A stretch of 25,120 nt of DNA from JBCDGZ01 sp038750655 (GTDB lineage: Bacteria; Bacteroidota; Bacteroidia; Chitinophagales; Saprospiraceae), in the NCBI GenBank assembly GCA_038750655.1, contig JBCDGZ010000118.1, forward strand, positions 1 to 25,120, given 5' to 3'. Below, piece by piece: positions 8,458 through 17,093 of this stretch; position 1 is the stretch's first letter; every line of letters begins with the position of its first letter. The notes under the pieces are model-generated. The model did not search any database and was not told the origin of the DNA. It saw only the letters and a list, made by a program, of their open reading frames with translations. The translations under genes and the position numbers were made by a program.

Positions 8458-9272
8458 CAATCCGCCGTTGAGCGTGGATAGGCCGTTTCAAGAGCGTTAA
8501 TGTCGCTGCCCGAAAACCCAGACCAAGTCGTGCAGTGCCCCCTCCTCGCCATAATCGATTGAGGATCAGCCGCTCTCCTATTCATCGCATTTCCTATCAC
8601 ATTCCCCTCCTCCTCCCGGACGGCCTCTCCGTGCCCCAACCAGCTAGCGTGTGTAAAGCCCAGACAATGCCCTAGCTGGTGAGCCATGCTGTACTCTGCC
8701 CTATCTGCAGTGACTCCACCGCAAGGTTTGAAGTCTGTATTTACATAGATAATTGGACCAGGAGCAGCAGTGCAGGGAAATACCGCCGCCGCCATCACAT
8801 CCCAGGGAAGTAGGCCCCCATCAGATTGGATCAAGAGATGCTCCTCCGCCCCCAACTCAAAGGTAAGCCGGCTATTGGTAATGCTGTTCCAGTGCCCCAT
8901 AGCATCCTCCAAGGCCCCTTTCCACACCTCGGGCAGCTCGTTTCCGCTCCTGACAATAACCCGAGTATCCGCCAGTAAACTGCCATGCTCATAGTGTTTG
9001 CCCAAGCTAAAATCATAGCGTGTAGGATCTTTGGGAAATAATACATCTTTTTCGACCAGATAATACTTCCCAAGGTCCTCCACTGCATTCTGGTCAAATC
9101 CCTGTCTTTGGATAAAGTTCATAAGCTGCGCGGTCAAAACGGGAGGTGCTGCAAGGGTAACCTGTTCTCCAAATTTGGATTTGACCGCTTTTTTGTGGCA
9201 AGCTACGCTAGTACATAGCAGTAGCAGACAGGTCATATACTTTAAGGCTATAAGGTGGTATCGGAGGCGCAT
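8457..9272 (-). CDS. Metzincin-like (M57/matrixin-type) lipoprotein with Glu-to-Gln active-site change
   Basis: This is a 271-residue protein. Residues 7-24 are hydrophobic and end in TSVAC, so C25 is a plausible lipobox cysteine. A metzincin zinc motif lies at 198-208 as HQLGHCLGFTH, where the family has HExxHxxGxxH: the three His ligands and the Gly are present but the catalytic Glu is Gln (CAG, 8678-8676). A Met-turn candidate SIM is at 239-241, and a C-terminal W.GFS.SDINAL..AYP block follows. These fit the Bacteroidota M57 (HEIGH-type) peptidases. As read it is expected to bind zinc but to be weakly active or inactive. The ATG at 9272 is used; an internal ATG at 9236 would also keep the signal peptide. 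It is transcribed leftward, possibly with the small ORF. Confidence 0.75.
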   Translation of the reverse strand: MRLRYHLIALKYMTCLLLLCTSVACHKKAVKSKFGEQVTLAAPPVLTAQLMNFIQRQGFDQNAVEDLGKYYLVEKDVLFPKDPTRYDFSLGKHYEHGSLLADTRVIVRSGNELPEVWKGALEDAMGHWNSITNSRLTFELGAEEHLLIQSDGGLLPWDVMAAAVFPCTAAPGPIIYVNTDFKPCGGVTADRAEYSMAHQLGHCLGFTHASWLGHGEAVREEEGNVIGNAMNRRAADPQSIMARRGHCTTWSGFSGSDINALETAYPRSTAD

Positions 9273-9604
9273 AGCTGGAACTCGTCTTTCTTCAAATTTA
9301 GCGGTGACGTGTGTCTTAATATTTAATCTTGTATTACTTCTTCTTTAAATAGTAGGGGGAGTTTATTAAATGGGCGGTACAGTCGGATAATTCTAAGTAT
9401 TTTAGCGGCGGGTAATTTGAGTTGTCAAGGCAGTGTCTCTCGGCAGAGGACACTGACCATACTGCAAAAGTGGATTTTTGGTAAGAAAAATCCGCCACGT
9501 CCCTTCGCAGGAGATACCGCCCGGACGAATCACCAGGGTTTGAAAAAATTTTTAAAATCAACAAAAAAGTTATACATTTACACTTATTTGATAAAATCTA
9601 ATTT
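9273..9604. other. Intergenic region between divergent genes, with hairpins
   Basis: No convincing gene is seen. Two stable hairpins lie at 9431-9455 (CAGTGTC/GACACTG with an inner TCT/AGA pair and one bulged G) and 9472-9493 (GGATTTTT/AAAAATCC, loop GGTAAG). A weaker CGTCC/GGACG pair sits at 9498-9527. They may belong to the 5' leader of priA or to a dispersed repeat. I do not recognise a known riboswitch. A clear Bacteroidota promoter was not found. Confidence 0.5.
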
Positions 9605-12085
9605 TTGAACAATCCCCAGCTCCATCCAGTCCTTACCAATGCCAGTTACGCCACGGTGATTTTGCCGCTGGCGGCCCCTAAGCCCTATACCTATTTGGTG
9701 AGTGAGGAGCAACTGCTGACTTTGCAGGTCGGAATGCGGGTGGAGGTGCAGTTTGGCCGTAGTAAGCTTTATGCGGCGCTGGTGATTGGCTTGCACAAGG
9801 AGGCGCCGAAGGCTTATAAGCCTAAGCCTATTTTGTCGTTGATTGATCAAACGCCGGTGGTACTGCCTCAGCAGATTGAGTTGTGGAAATGGATCGCCAG
9901 CTACTATTGCTGTACCCTGGGGGAGGTGATGAACGCGGCGCTGCCGGCGGGCCTGAAGCTGGCTAGTGAAACGCGTATTGTGATCAGCCCTATTTTTGAT
10001 GACAACTTTGAAGGGCTGAGCGATAAGGAATACATGATTGCGGAGGCCCTGCGCATTCAAAATGAGTTGAGCATCGATGATGTCCGTAAGATATTGGGGC
10101 AAAAAACGGTCTATCCGCTCATCACTCGGTTGCTGGACCGCAAGCTACTCTACCTCAAGGAGGAACTCAAAACTTCTTACAAACCCAAAATCGTTCGCTG
10201 CGTCCGCCTGCAAGAGCCCTACCGCTCTGCCCCTGATCGCCTCGAAGAAGCTTTCGAGCTGCTGAGCCGCTCTACTCGCCAGGTCGAAACCCTCATGGCC
10301 TTCATCCAACTGGACCGAGACAAGGAGCACATCCGCCGCCAGGAACTCTACAAGATGGCGCAGGTCGATAGCGGTGTGATCGACGCGATTGTCAAAAAGG
10401 GAGTCTTTGAGGCTTACGAGCGCAACATCAGCCGTTTGGGCAGTTATGACAAGGACTTGATAGAAAGCCATCAGCTGTCGGCCCAACAGGAAAGGGCGCT
10501 GGTGGAAATTCGCACCAGCTTTAAATACAAGGAGGTTTGCCTGTTGCACGGGGTGACTGGTAGTGGGAAAACCCGGGTCTACATTGAGCTGATCCAGGAG
10601 GCGCTAGATCAGGAGGAACAGGTGCTTTATCTACTGCCCGAAATTGCGTTGACCGCCCAGATTGTAGGGCGATTACAGCGGATTTTTGGCGATCAGATTG
10701 CGGTCTATCACTCCCGCCTCAATAATAATGAGCGGGTAGAGCTGTGGCGTAAGGTACTGGCCGGCAGCCCCATTATTCTGGGTGCTCGCTCTAGCCTATT
10801 TTTGCCCTTCCGCAAGCTCAGGCTGATTATTGTCGATGAGGAGCACGATACTTCTTTTAAACAAATGGAGCCAGCGCCGCGCTACAACGCTCGGGATACG
10901 GCGATTTACCTGGCCCACTTGCAGGGGGCCAAGGTCTTGCTCGGCACGGCGACCCCCGCCATAGAAAGCTACCATAATGCCTTGAAACAAAAGTACGCGT
11001 TGGTGGAGATGAAAGAACGCTTCGGGGGCTTGCAACTCCCCGAGACCATCACTGTCGATGCACTGAACGAGTTGAAAAAAAAGCTCAATCATTCGCACTT
11101 CACCTCCGTTTTGATCAAAGAATTGAAAGCGGCGCTGGAGCGGGGCGAACAGGCGATTCTCTTCCAAAACCGGCGGGGCTACGCCCCTACGCTACGCTGC
11201 AAGGTCTGCAACTGGCACTCGGAGTGTGTCCAATGCGACGTCAGCCTGACCTATCACAAGTTTACCGACCGCTTGCGCTGCCACTATTGCGGCTACAGCA
11301 CGCCGGTACAAAAGACCTGCCCGGCCTGTGGCAGCCATGAGCTGAGCCTGCGCGGCTTCGGCACCGAAAAGATCGAGGATGAGCTGCAGCTGCTGCTCCC
11401 CGATGCCCGCATCGCCCGCATGGACTTCGACACGGTCAAAGGCAAGCACGCTCACGCCCGGCTGATCAACGAATTTGAAGAACGGCGACTGGATGTGCTG
11501 GTGGGAACGCAAATGGTAACCAAGGGGCTGGATTTTGACAATGTGGGAGTCGTCGGTGTACTGAGCGCCGACCAACTGCTACAATTCCCCGACTTCCGGT
11601 CTAGCGAACGGGCCTTCCAATTGATTACGCAGGTGAGCGGGCGGGCGGGCCGGAAAAACAAGCGCGGCAAGGTCATCATTCAGGCCTTCAAGCTGGATCA
11701 TCCCATCATTCGAGAGGTTCAAAACAACGCATATACTAGCTTTTTTCACCGAGAACTCGAAGAGCGAAAGCTTTTTGCCTATCCACCGTTCTCGCGGCTG
11801 ATCAAAATCACGTTGAAACATCGCAAGCCCGAAGTAGTCAACGAGGCCACTAAACTATTTACCGAAATGATCAAAAGTAGGCTGGGCAAGCGAGTCAAAG
11901 GGCCAGCGATCCCCGGAATTCCTCGTATCCGCAATTATTTTTTATTGGATATTTTGGTCAAATTAGAAACCAATCCCAAGGCGCTGCGCACGGCTAAACA
12001 AATCATAGCCGAGGCCGGTAAAATGATGCAAAGCCAGCCGGGCTTCTCCACCGTACGCCTAATTGTCGATGTAGATCCTAATTAA
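9605..12085 (+). CDS. priA: Primosomal protein N' (replication restart helicase PriA)
   Basis: An 826-residue superfamily 2 DNA helicase that recognises stalled forks and reloads the replisome. In order: an N-terminal 3'-DNA-binding domain (YATVILPLAAPKPYTYLV, about residues 15-110), a winged-helix region, Walker A GVTGSGKT (316-323), Walker B DEEH (411-414) and LGTATPA (447-). Eight zinc-binding cysteines follow in the helicase insertion (C532, C535, C541, C544, C559, C562, C572, C575). Next are GTQMVTKGLDF (634-644) and the QVSGRAGR motif (676-683), then the C-terminal domain. Length is normal. The start is TTG at 9605: an in-frame TAA lies at 9599-9601 and the first internal ATG would remove the start of the 3'-DNA-binding domain. 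It appears monocistronic. Confidence 0.97.
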   Translation: MNNPQLHPVLTNASYATVILPLAAPKPYTYLVSEEQLLTLQVGMRVEVQFGRSKLYAALVIGLHKEAPKAYKPKPILSLIDQTPVVLPQQIELWKWIASYYCCTLGEVMNAALPAGLKLASETRIVISPIFDDNFEGLSDKEYMIAEALRIQNELSIDDVRKILGQKTVYPLITRLLDRKLLYLKEELKTSYKPKIVRCVRLQEPYRSAPDRLEEAFELLSRSTRQVETLMAFIQLDRDKEHIRRQELYKMAQVDSGVIDAIVKKGVFEAYERNISRLGSYDKDLIESHQLSAQQERALVEIRTSFKYKEVCLLHGVTGSGKTRVYIELIQEALDQEEQVLYLLPEIALTAQIVGRLQRIFGDQIAVYHSRLNNNERVELWRKVLAGSPIILGARSSLFLPFRKLRLIIVDEEHDTSFKQMEPAPRYNARDTAIYLAHLQGAKVLLGTATPAIESYHNALKQKYALVEMKERFGGLQLPETITVDALNELKKKLNHSHFTSVLIKELKAALERGEQAILFQNRRGYAPTLRCKVCNWHSECVQCDVSLTYHKFTDRLRCHYCGYSTPVQKTCPACGSHELSLRGFGTEKIEDELQLLLPDARIARMDFDTVKGKHAHARLINEFEERRLDVLVGTQMVTKGLDFDNVGVVGVLSADQLLQFPDFRSSERAFQLITQVSGRAGRKNKRGKVIIQAFKLDHPIIREVQNNAYTSFFHRELEERKLFAYPPFSRLIKITLKHRKPEVVNEATKLFTEMIKSRLGKRVKGPAIPGIPRIRNYFLLDILVKLETNPKALRTAKQIIAEAGKMMQSQPGFSTVRLIVDVDPN

Positions 12086-12398
12086 TTAAAAATCTCATTA
12101 TCAGCCACTTATTAAATCACTTGTAAAATGGTTTATATGTCACAGATTGACAGAAAGTGACCCGATTCTCCATCTACTGCTCTTTTCGTGCTTTAACAGA
12201 ACAATTTTCCTTTAACCACCGACCGCCTTGCCCCTGTAAATCAAGGGAGTATCTAAGGGTGTTACATTTAATAAGTTCCAACGTCTAATTCAACGAAAAC
12301 AGGGAGATTTTTACTATATTGGATTCCCAATAGCCCCTCTGGACAAGCAACTACACTTATTATATATGTCATATTTTCTAAACAATTAACGATTAACT
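12086..12398. other. Intergenic region, nothing definite
   Basis: About 310 AT-rich bases lie between priA and the YegP-array gene. I see no ORF, no strong terminator for priA and no good TTTG/TAnnTTTG promoter. A small ATTGG/CCAAT hairpin lies around 12318-12332. The promoter of the downstream gene must be here or upstream. Confidence 0.5.
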
Positions 12399-15300
12399 AT
12401 GAGATATCGCGCTTTTAGAACAAAAAAGGACAACCAATTTTACTTTCAGTTTCTTACTGAGGAGGGCGACATTCTGTTAAAGAGTCAAGCATACAATGAT
12501 AAAAACGCCTGCTTCAACGGCATTAAATCCGTAATCACCAATGCCTCAGATGCGGGGCGCTACGAAAATGGTGTTGACGATGACGGCAAATACTATTTCA
12601 TTGTAAAGGCAGCAAATGGCCAAGAGATCGGAAGAAGTATTTCTTACGATAGCGAAGAGGAGCGCAACCAAGCCATTGCGACTTTCCAAACCGAAGCGCC
12701 AAAATCCAGCTCGAAGGCAAAAGAAGAAAGCTCTGAATCCAAGGCTGCTCCGGCTGAGCCTACCACCGCAGCTCCACCTACTCCTCCCACAACGACCAAG
12801 AAAAGTGGTACAGACGATTACCGGCCCCTGGCTTTTTACGAAGCGCGAATCAGTGGCACCGAAAACGGCTTTGATATTTTCACGGATGATCAGGATGGCG
12901 AGCATTATTTTACTTACAATATGGATGGATTGGTCCTCTTGATCAGTGAAGGGTACCAATCTGAGAAGAGTCGAGACAATGGTGTTAACTCGGTGACCAA
13001 TAATATGCCGAATCCCGATCGGTATAAATTTGCTACTCACAAAAACGGCAAGCATTACTTCAGCCTAAGAGCCGGTAATAACCAAGAAATCGCGACGAGC
13101 CGCTGGTTTGATGATGAAGGGAACCGCGATCTGGCCGCAAGCATTCTGCAAGGAGGCGGCCAGAGCGATGGCCGTTTACTGGCGGCAGTGATGCCTGCTG
13201 CGGCCGCAGACAGTGGGGAAAAGCTCTATAAAGACTACAAACCGCTGAGTTTTTATGAAGAACATGTCAGCGGCGAAAACTTTGGCTACGACAGCTTTGA
13301 CGAGGAGGACACCTACTACTTTACTGTCAATTATGAGGGCAAGCCAGTACTGCTTAGCGAGGATTATACTTCTTCGGCTGGACGGGATAATGGCGTTCGC
13401 TCGGTGCGTAAGAATGTGAAGAATGATGCGCGTTATGAGCGAATGGTACACCCCAATGGCAAGCATTACTTCAACTTGCTGGCGGGCAATAAGCAAGAAA
13501 TTGCAACCAGCGTCTGGTTTGATGATAAAAAGGAGATGGAAAAAGCCATTCGTTGGCTACAGAATACCGGAGGGACACGTCGGCGCAAAAAGGCCGTTAG
13601 AGCCAAAACGGCAGCCGCAGAGCGCATCTACGTAAAGCAGAATATTGGCTACCCTTGCAGCGGTATTAAATACGATTCTTTTCAGAGTGGAGGGAACCAG
13701 AAATACTACTTCGTCTTTAAATCCAGTGAAGATAAGGTCATTTTAATCAATGGAGATGTGCGTGGGTACACCAATGAAGAGGACTTGGCCAAAGGCGTAG
13801 CAGAGGTAATCAAATACGCTCCTTTCCAAAAAAATTACGAAAGACGGGAAACCAAGAACGGGAAGTTTTATTTCTCGATCAATAACGATGATGGTAAATC
13901 AGTGGCGCGAAGCAGCCTGTTTTATGCGGAAAAGGAGGATATGGAGAAAACCATCGCCCTCCTGGCCTGCGGCGCCGGGTTCGTCGCCTCCGGAGCAGCC
14001 GCCGCAAGTGGCGGTGCCATCGTCGACGACTACCTCCCCTGCAAAGCCTACGCCGGCGATGCCGGCTTCTACAGCTTCACCAACGAAGACAACGGTGAGC
14101 ACTACTTTGCCTACAACGATAGCAAGAGCGAGACCTTCCTCCGCTCCGAAGGCTACACCACCACCGCTGCCCGCGACAACGGTATCCAATCGGTCATCAA
14201 AAATGCACCACTGCCCGAGCGCTGGAAGACCGACACCGCCCTCGATGGCAAATACCACTTCTACACGCTCAAAGCAGGCAACAACCAAGAAATCGCCCGG
14301 AGCTGCTACTACGATTCTGAGGCCGATATGCTGGCCGCCTTGGCCTGGATTCAGGGGCCGGATTCTACGATCGGAGCAGGCTCTAGCCTCGTCGATGGAC
14401 AACTGATGTCGGCTAACATGCTGGCAGCTGCTCAGCCCGCTGAGAAAGTGATCGATGATTATCTGCCCTGCAAATCCTACCACGGCGAAGCTGGCTTCTA
14501 CAGCTTCAGCAACGAAGACAACGGCGAGCATTACTTTGCCTATAATGATGGCAATGGCGAAACTTTCCTCCGCTCCGAGGGCTACACCACCACTGCCGCC
14601 CGCGACAATGGTATCCAATCGATCATCAAGAATGCACCGATCGAGCAGCGCTGGAAGACGGGAACGGTGCTCAATGATAAATACCACTACTATTCCTTAG
14701 TTGCTGGTAACCATCAGGAAATTGCTCGGAGTTGCTACTACGACACGGAGGCGGAGATGCTGGCCGCAATGGGCTGGGTGAAAGGCCCGGATTCTACGAT
14801 CGGCGCGGGCGCCAGCCTGGTTGATGGGCAATGGATGTCAGCCAGTATGCTAGCTGCCATGCAGCCCGCCCCGACTGGCAAAGCCGCCATCGTTGATGAT
14901 TATCTACCCTGCAAGGCCTACACCGGCGCCGCAGGCTTCCACAGCTTCACGAATGAAGATAATGGTGAGCACTACTTCGCCTATAATGACGGCAATGGCG
15001 AAACCTTCCTCCGCTCCGAAGGCTACACCACCACTGCTGCCCGCGACAATGGCATCCAATCGGTCATCAAGAATGCGCCGATTGAGGAACGCTGGAAGAA
15101 GGGCACTGCCATGAATGATAAATACCACTACTATTACCTCATCGCCGGTAACAACCAAGAGATTGCTCGCAGTTGTTACTATGACTCTGAGGCGGCCATG
15201 CTGGCGGCTATGGGCTGGGTGCAAGGCCCGGACTCAACGATTGGAATGGGATCGGCGCTGGTTGGAGGTGCACTGATGTCGGCAGGCATGTTGGCTGCTC

Positions 15301-16238
15301 GCAAACGCGAAGAGGAAGAGGCCGCCGCCGCCGCTGCCGCCGCTGCTGCGGCTGCTAAACTCAAAGCAGAGCAAGAAGAAGCGGCTCGACTGGCCGCTGA
15401 AGCAGAAGAGAAACGCAAGGCCGAAGAGGCTGCTGCCGCCGCTGCTGCTGCGGCCGCCGCGGCCGCCGCCGCCAAACTCAAGGCAGAACAAGAAGAAGCG
15501 GCTCGGCTAGCCGCTGCCGAAGCTCAGCGCAAGGAAGAAGAGAAGCGCAAAGCCGCCGCCGCTGCTGCGGCCGCTGCGGCTGCGGCGGCAGCAGCTACAA
15601 CCGCTAAGAAAGCTGCTGGCAGTCCTCCTCCCCCTCCACGTAAAGAGAGTGGCGGAGGTGGAGGTAGTTGGCTGAGCTGGCTGGTCCCACTGCTCTTGCT
15701 ACTCCTAGCTATTGCGGCCCTCCTCTACTTCCTTAAAGGCTGTGAGGGTTGCAATAAGGCGGTACCGCCGCCGCCACCGATTACGCAGGTGGATACGTCA
15801 AACAATGAGGTCAAGGAGCCCGAGCCACCGAAGCCGGTTGGTCCCGATTGTAATACCCTTGGCTTTACGGCCGGTACGCCGATCTGTGATATGGCCAACT
15901 ACCTGAGTGATGGCAGCAGTAGCTTCCCAAGCACCTTCAATCTGGCAGGCGTTGGATTCGCAAGGAATGGGACGCGCTTCTCTGGCGGTTCTGGCGGGAA
16001 GTTGGATGAATTGGTCACCCTACTCAATGCCTATCCAGATGCGACGATCGATATTTACGGTTACATTGGCGAGAACGAGAGACCATTCTACAAAGGCAAT
16101 AAAGAATTAGGGCTGGATGATGTCCGTGCCCGTACGATTTACGATTACCTCATCAAGAAAGGTATTTCGGCCAGCCGGATGAATTTCTCTGGCGCAAGTA
16201 CTGGCTCCGGAGCTGGTATTGAGCTTCGAGGACGCTAG
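12399..16238 (+). CDS. Seven-module YegP/DUF1508 array protein with membrane helix and OmpA-like tail
   Basis: A 1279-residue protein. Modules begin near residues 1, 139, 279, 411, 543, 686 and 833. Each pairs a YYF/HYF..y..G..lL.SEGY....RDNGI.SV.kN half with a K.YF.L.AGN.QEIA.S..Y half, the double repeat typical of YegP (DUF1508). The DDYLPCK..H/Y.G..GF opening is shared by modules 5-7. Residues 968-1075 are Ala/Glu/Lys-rich, probably a long helix, followed by a Pro and Gly stretch. A single membrane helix (about 1090-1114) precedes KGCEGC and a proline-rich spacer. The tail (about 1176-1279) resembles an OmpA domain: LDELVTLLNAYP, VRARTIYDYLIKKGI. The usual Asp of the peptidoglycan-binding site is not evident, but the Arg region is. 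There is no N-terminal signal, so the array should be cytoplasmic and the tail periplasmic; this topology is inferred. Function unknown. Confidence 0.88.
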   Translation: MRYRAFRTKKDNQFYFQFLTEEGDILLKSQAYNDKNACFNGIKSVITNASDAGRYENGVDDDGKYYFIVKAANGQEIGRSISYDSEEERNQAIATFQTEAPKSSSKAKEESSESKAAPAEPTTAAPPTPPTTTKKSGTDDYRPLAFYEARISGTENGFDIFTDDQDGEHYFTYNMDGLVLLISEGYQSEKSRDNGVNSVTNNMPNPDRYKFATHKNGKHYFSLRAGNNQEIATSRWFDDEGNRDLAASILQGGGQSDGRLLAAVMPAAAADSGEKLYKDYKPLSFYEEHVSGENFGYDSFDEEDTYYFTVNYEGKPVLLSEDYTSSAGRDNGVRSVRKNVKNDARYERMVHPNGKHYFNLLAGNKQEIATSVWFDDKKEMEKAIRWLQNTGGTRRRKKAVRAKTAAAERIYVKQNIGYPCSGIKYDSFQSGGNQKYYFVFKSSEDKVILINGDVRGYTNEEDLAKGVAEVIKYAPFQKNYERRETKNGKFYFSINNDDGKSVARSSLFYAEKEDMEKTIALLACGAGFVASGAAAASGGAIVDDYLPCKAYAGDAGFYSFTNEDNGEHYFAYNDSKSETFLRSEGYTTTAARDNGIQSVIKNAPLPERWKTDTALDGKYHFYTLKAGNNQEIARSCYYDSEADMLAALAWIQGPDSTIGAGSSLVDGQLMSANMLAAAQPAEKVIDDYLPCKSYHGEAGFYSFSNEDNGEHYFAYNDGNGETFLRSEGYTTTAARDNGIQSIIKNAPIEQRWKTGTVLNDKYHYYSLVAGNHQEIARSCYYDTEAEMLAAMGWVKGPDSTIGAGASLVDGQWMSASMLAAMQPAPTGKAAIVDDYLPCKAYTGAAGFHSFTNEDNGEHYFAYNDGNGETFLRSEGYTTTAARDNGIQSVIKNAPIEERWKKGTAMNDKYHYYYLIAGNNQEIARSCYYDSEAAMLAAMGWVQGPDSTIGMGSALVGGALMSAGMLAARKREEEEAAAAAAAAAAAAKLKAEQEEAARLAAEAEEKRKAEEAAAAAAAAAAAAAAAKLKAEQEEAARLAAAEAQRKEEEKRKAAAAAAAAAAAAAAATTAKKAAGSPPPPPRKESGGGGGSWLSWLVPLLLLLLAIAALLYFLKGCEGCNKAVPPPPPITQVDTSNNEVKEPEPPKPVGPDCNTLGFTAGTPICDMANYLSDGSSSFPSTFNLAGVGFARNGTRFSGGSGGKLDELVTLLNAYPDATIDIYGYIGENERPFYKGNKELGLDDVRARTIYDYLIKKGISASRMNFSGASTGSGAGIELRGR
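14022..15302 (+). repeat. Three near-identical YegP modules
   Basis: Modules 5, 6 and 7 start with DDYLPCK at 14025, 14454 and 14895 (periods 429 and 441 bp). They are nearly identical in protein (GFYSF.NEDNGEHYFAYND, FLRSEGYTTTAARDNGIQS, GPDSTIG.G) and largely so in DNA. Modules 1-4 are far more diverged. The block looks like a late internal amplification and may vary in copy number between strains. Confidence 0.88.
15300..15620 (+). repeat. Low-complexity poly-Ala / KLKAEQEEAARLAA repeat
   Basis: Three runs of 13-17 alanines, encoded by mixed GCN codons, alternate with two copies of KLKAEQEEAARLAA and similar charged blocks. It probably forms an extended charged helix between the YegP array and the membrane. 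The GC-rich triplet tract is prone to slippage. Confidence 0.85.
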
Positions 16239-16261
16239 CAAAGGCGAATTCCGAGTATAAA

Positions 16262-16296
16262 AATCCCAGATAGCCCGGCTGTCTGGGATTTTTTTT
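16262..16296 (+). terminator. Rho-independent terminator of the YegP-array gene
   Basis: AATCCCAGA (16262-16270) pairs perfectly with TCTGGGATT (16282-16290) around an 11-base loop. The T-run extends to 16296. Confidence 0.92.
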
Positions 16297-16459
16297 GTTA
16301 AAATTTATCCTTCTAAAATGTTAAGGAATATAACAACGTTAACATTAGCGTATGTTCCTTAGGTCGAGTAGCTTAATATTTCGTTAATACTACTGATAAA
16401 TAAGGAAAAACACCAGCAATTTCATGAACTTGCCTATATCCGAACAAGTCCAATCAGGA

Positions 16460-16488
16460 TTGTTCATCTCTATTGTCCTATAGGTTTA
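16460..16488 (+). promoter_or_regulatory. Candidate promoter of a small RNA
   Basis: TTG at 16460-16462, an 18-base spacer and TAGGTTTA at 16481-16488 resemble the Bacteroidota promoter, with one base off in the -7 box and a slightly short spacer. Initiation is expected near 16495. Confidence 0.4.
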
Positions 16489-16494
16489 GATCTA

Positions 16495-16642
16495 CATCAT
16501 TAAAAAATAGGTATTCAGATACCTTTCTTACAGCTGACTGTCGGTAAATACAGCTACCGATTGCTATGAAAGCTATGTGTTATTGCAAGCAATAACATCA
16601 CCGGCGGGAAATTGTAGTGTCGAACAATTTTCCGCCTTTTTT
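16495..16642 (+). ncRNA. Candidate structured small RNA (about 148 nt)
   Basis: No ORF is present. Four successive hairpins are seen: GGTAT/ATACC (16510-16523), TCGGTA/TACCGA (16541-16560), TGTTATTGC/GCAATAACA (16578-16597) and the terminator stem (16603-16636) with its U-run. A promoter-like sequence lies immediately upstream. The preceding gene already has a strong terminator at 16262-16296, so this second terminator needs its own transcript. I cannot match it to a known RNA family. The 5' end is approximate. Confidence 0.45.
16603..16642 (+). terminator. Rho-independent terminator of the candidate small RNA
   Basis: GGCGGGAAATTG (16603-16614) pairs with CAATTTTCCGCC (16625-16636) with one wobble. 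Six T follow (16637-16642). Confidence 0.87.
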
Positions 16643-16666
16643 CTTTTCCTTTTCTCAAGAAAGTCC

Positions 16667-16674
16667 TAAATTTG
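16667..16674 (+). promoter_or_regulatory. -7 box of the tRNA promoter
   Basis: TAAATTTG is a perfect TAnnTTTG match 16 bases before the tRNA, giving an expected short leader. The matching -33 position reads TTT rather than TTG. Confidence 0.5.
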
Positions 16675-16689
16675 CCGCCAGCCAAATAA

Positions 16690-16764
<75 letters not shown>

Positions 16765-16771
16765 CTACTCC

Positions 16772-16807
16772 AAACAGAATATCTCAACGGATATTCTGTT
16801 TTTTTTT
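16772..16807 (+). terminator. Rho-independent terminator of the tRNA
   Basis: AAACAGAATATC (16772-16783) pairs perfectly with GATATTCTGTTT (16790-16801) around a 6-base loop. Nine consecutive T end at 16807. Confidence 0.93.
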
Positions 16808-17093
16808 GCCCTTTTCAGGGGAGGGATACCATAGGCTACAGAAAACTGACAAGAAATTGGTCAAAGAAAGGAAGGGAGGAGAAAAAAGAAGAGCAGCAAA
16901 GTTGTCCTTTTACTGCTCTAGATAACCCCAAAAAACCAAAAATGAATTTATTCTTAGATAACTTATCTTCAAATGATTGAATAACAAATATACAATAATT
17001 GGGCACAAAATTCATCCTCACCCACCTACATTTCCCCTACACACCCATTTTCTTCCCCAACAGAAGCCCTCGGGGCTCATTTTAACACAATTT
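16808..17093. other. Intergenic region, nothing definite
   Basis: AT-rich sequence between the tRNA terminator and the end of the minus-strand operon. The open frames here are short and composition-driven. A short AGCCC/GGGCT hairpin (about 17064-17077) lacks a T-run on either strand, so it is not called as a terminator. Confidence 0.5.

Noticed and set aside
9472..9560. TPP, SAM or cobalamin riboswitch before priA
   Set aside because: The conserved motifs of these classes were not found and priA is not a typical target.
9334..9564. Minus-strand 76-codon ORF upstream of priA
   Set aside because: It overlaps several hairpins, has no recognisable features and no supporting context.
13899..14687. 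A 262-codon open frame on the minus strand within the YegP array
   Set aside because: It mirrors the tandem modules, and its repeats are just the complement of the coding repeats. No family motif is seen.
15179..15481. Ala/Ser-rich minus-strand open frame
   Set aside because: It is the complement of the poly-Ala triplet tract of the YegP-array gene.
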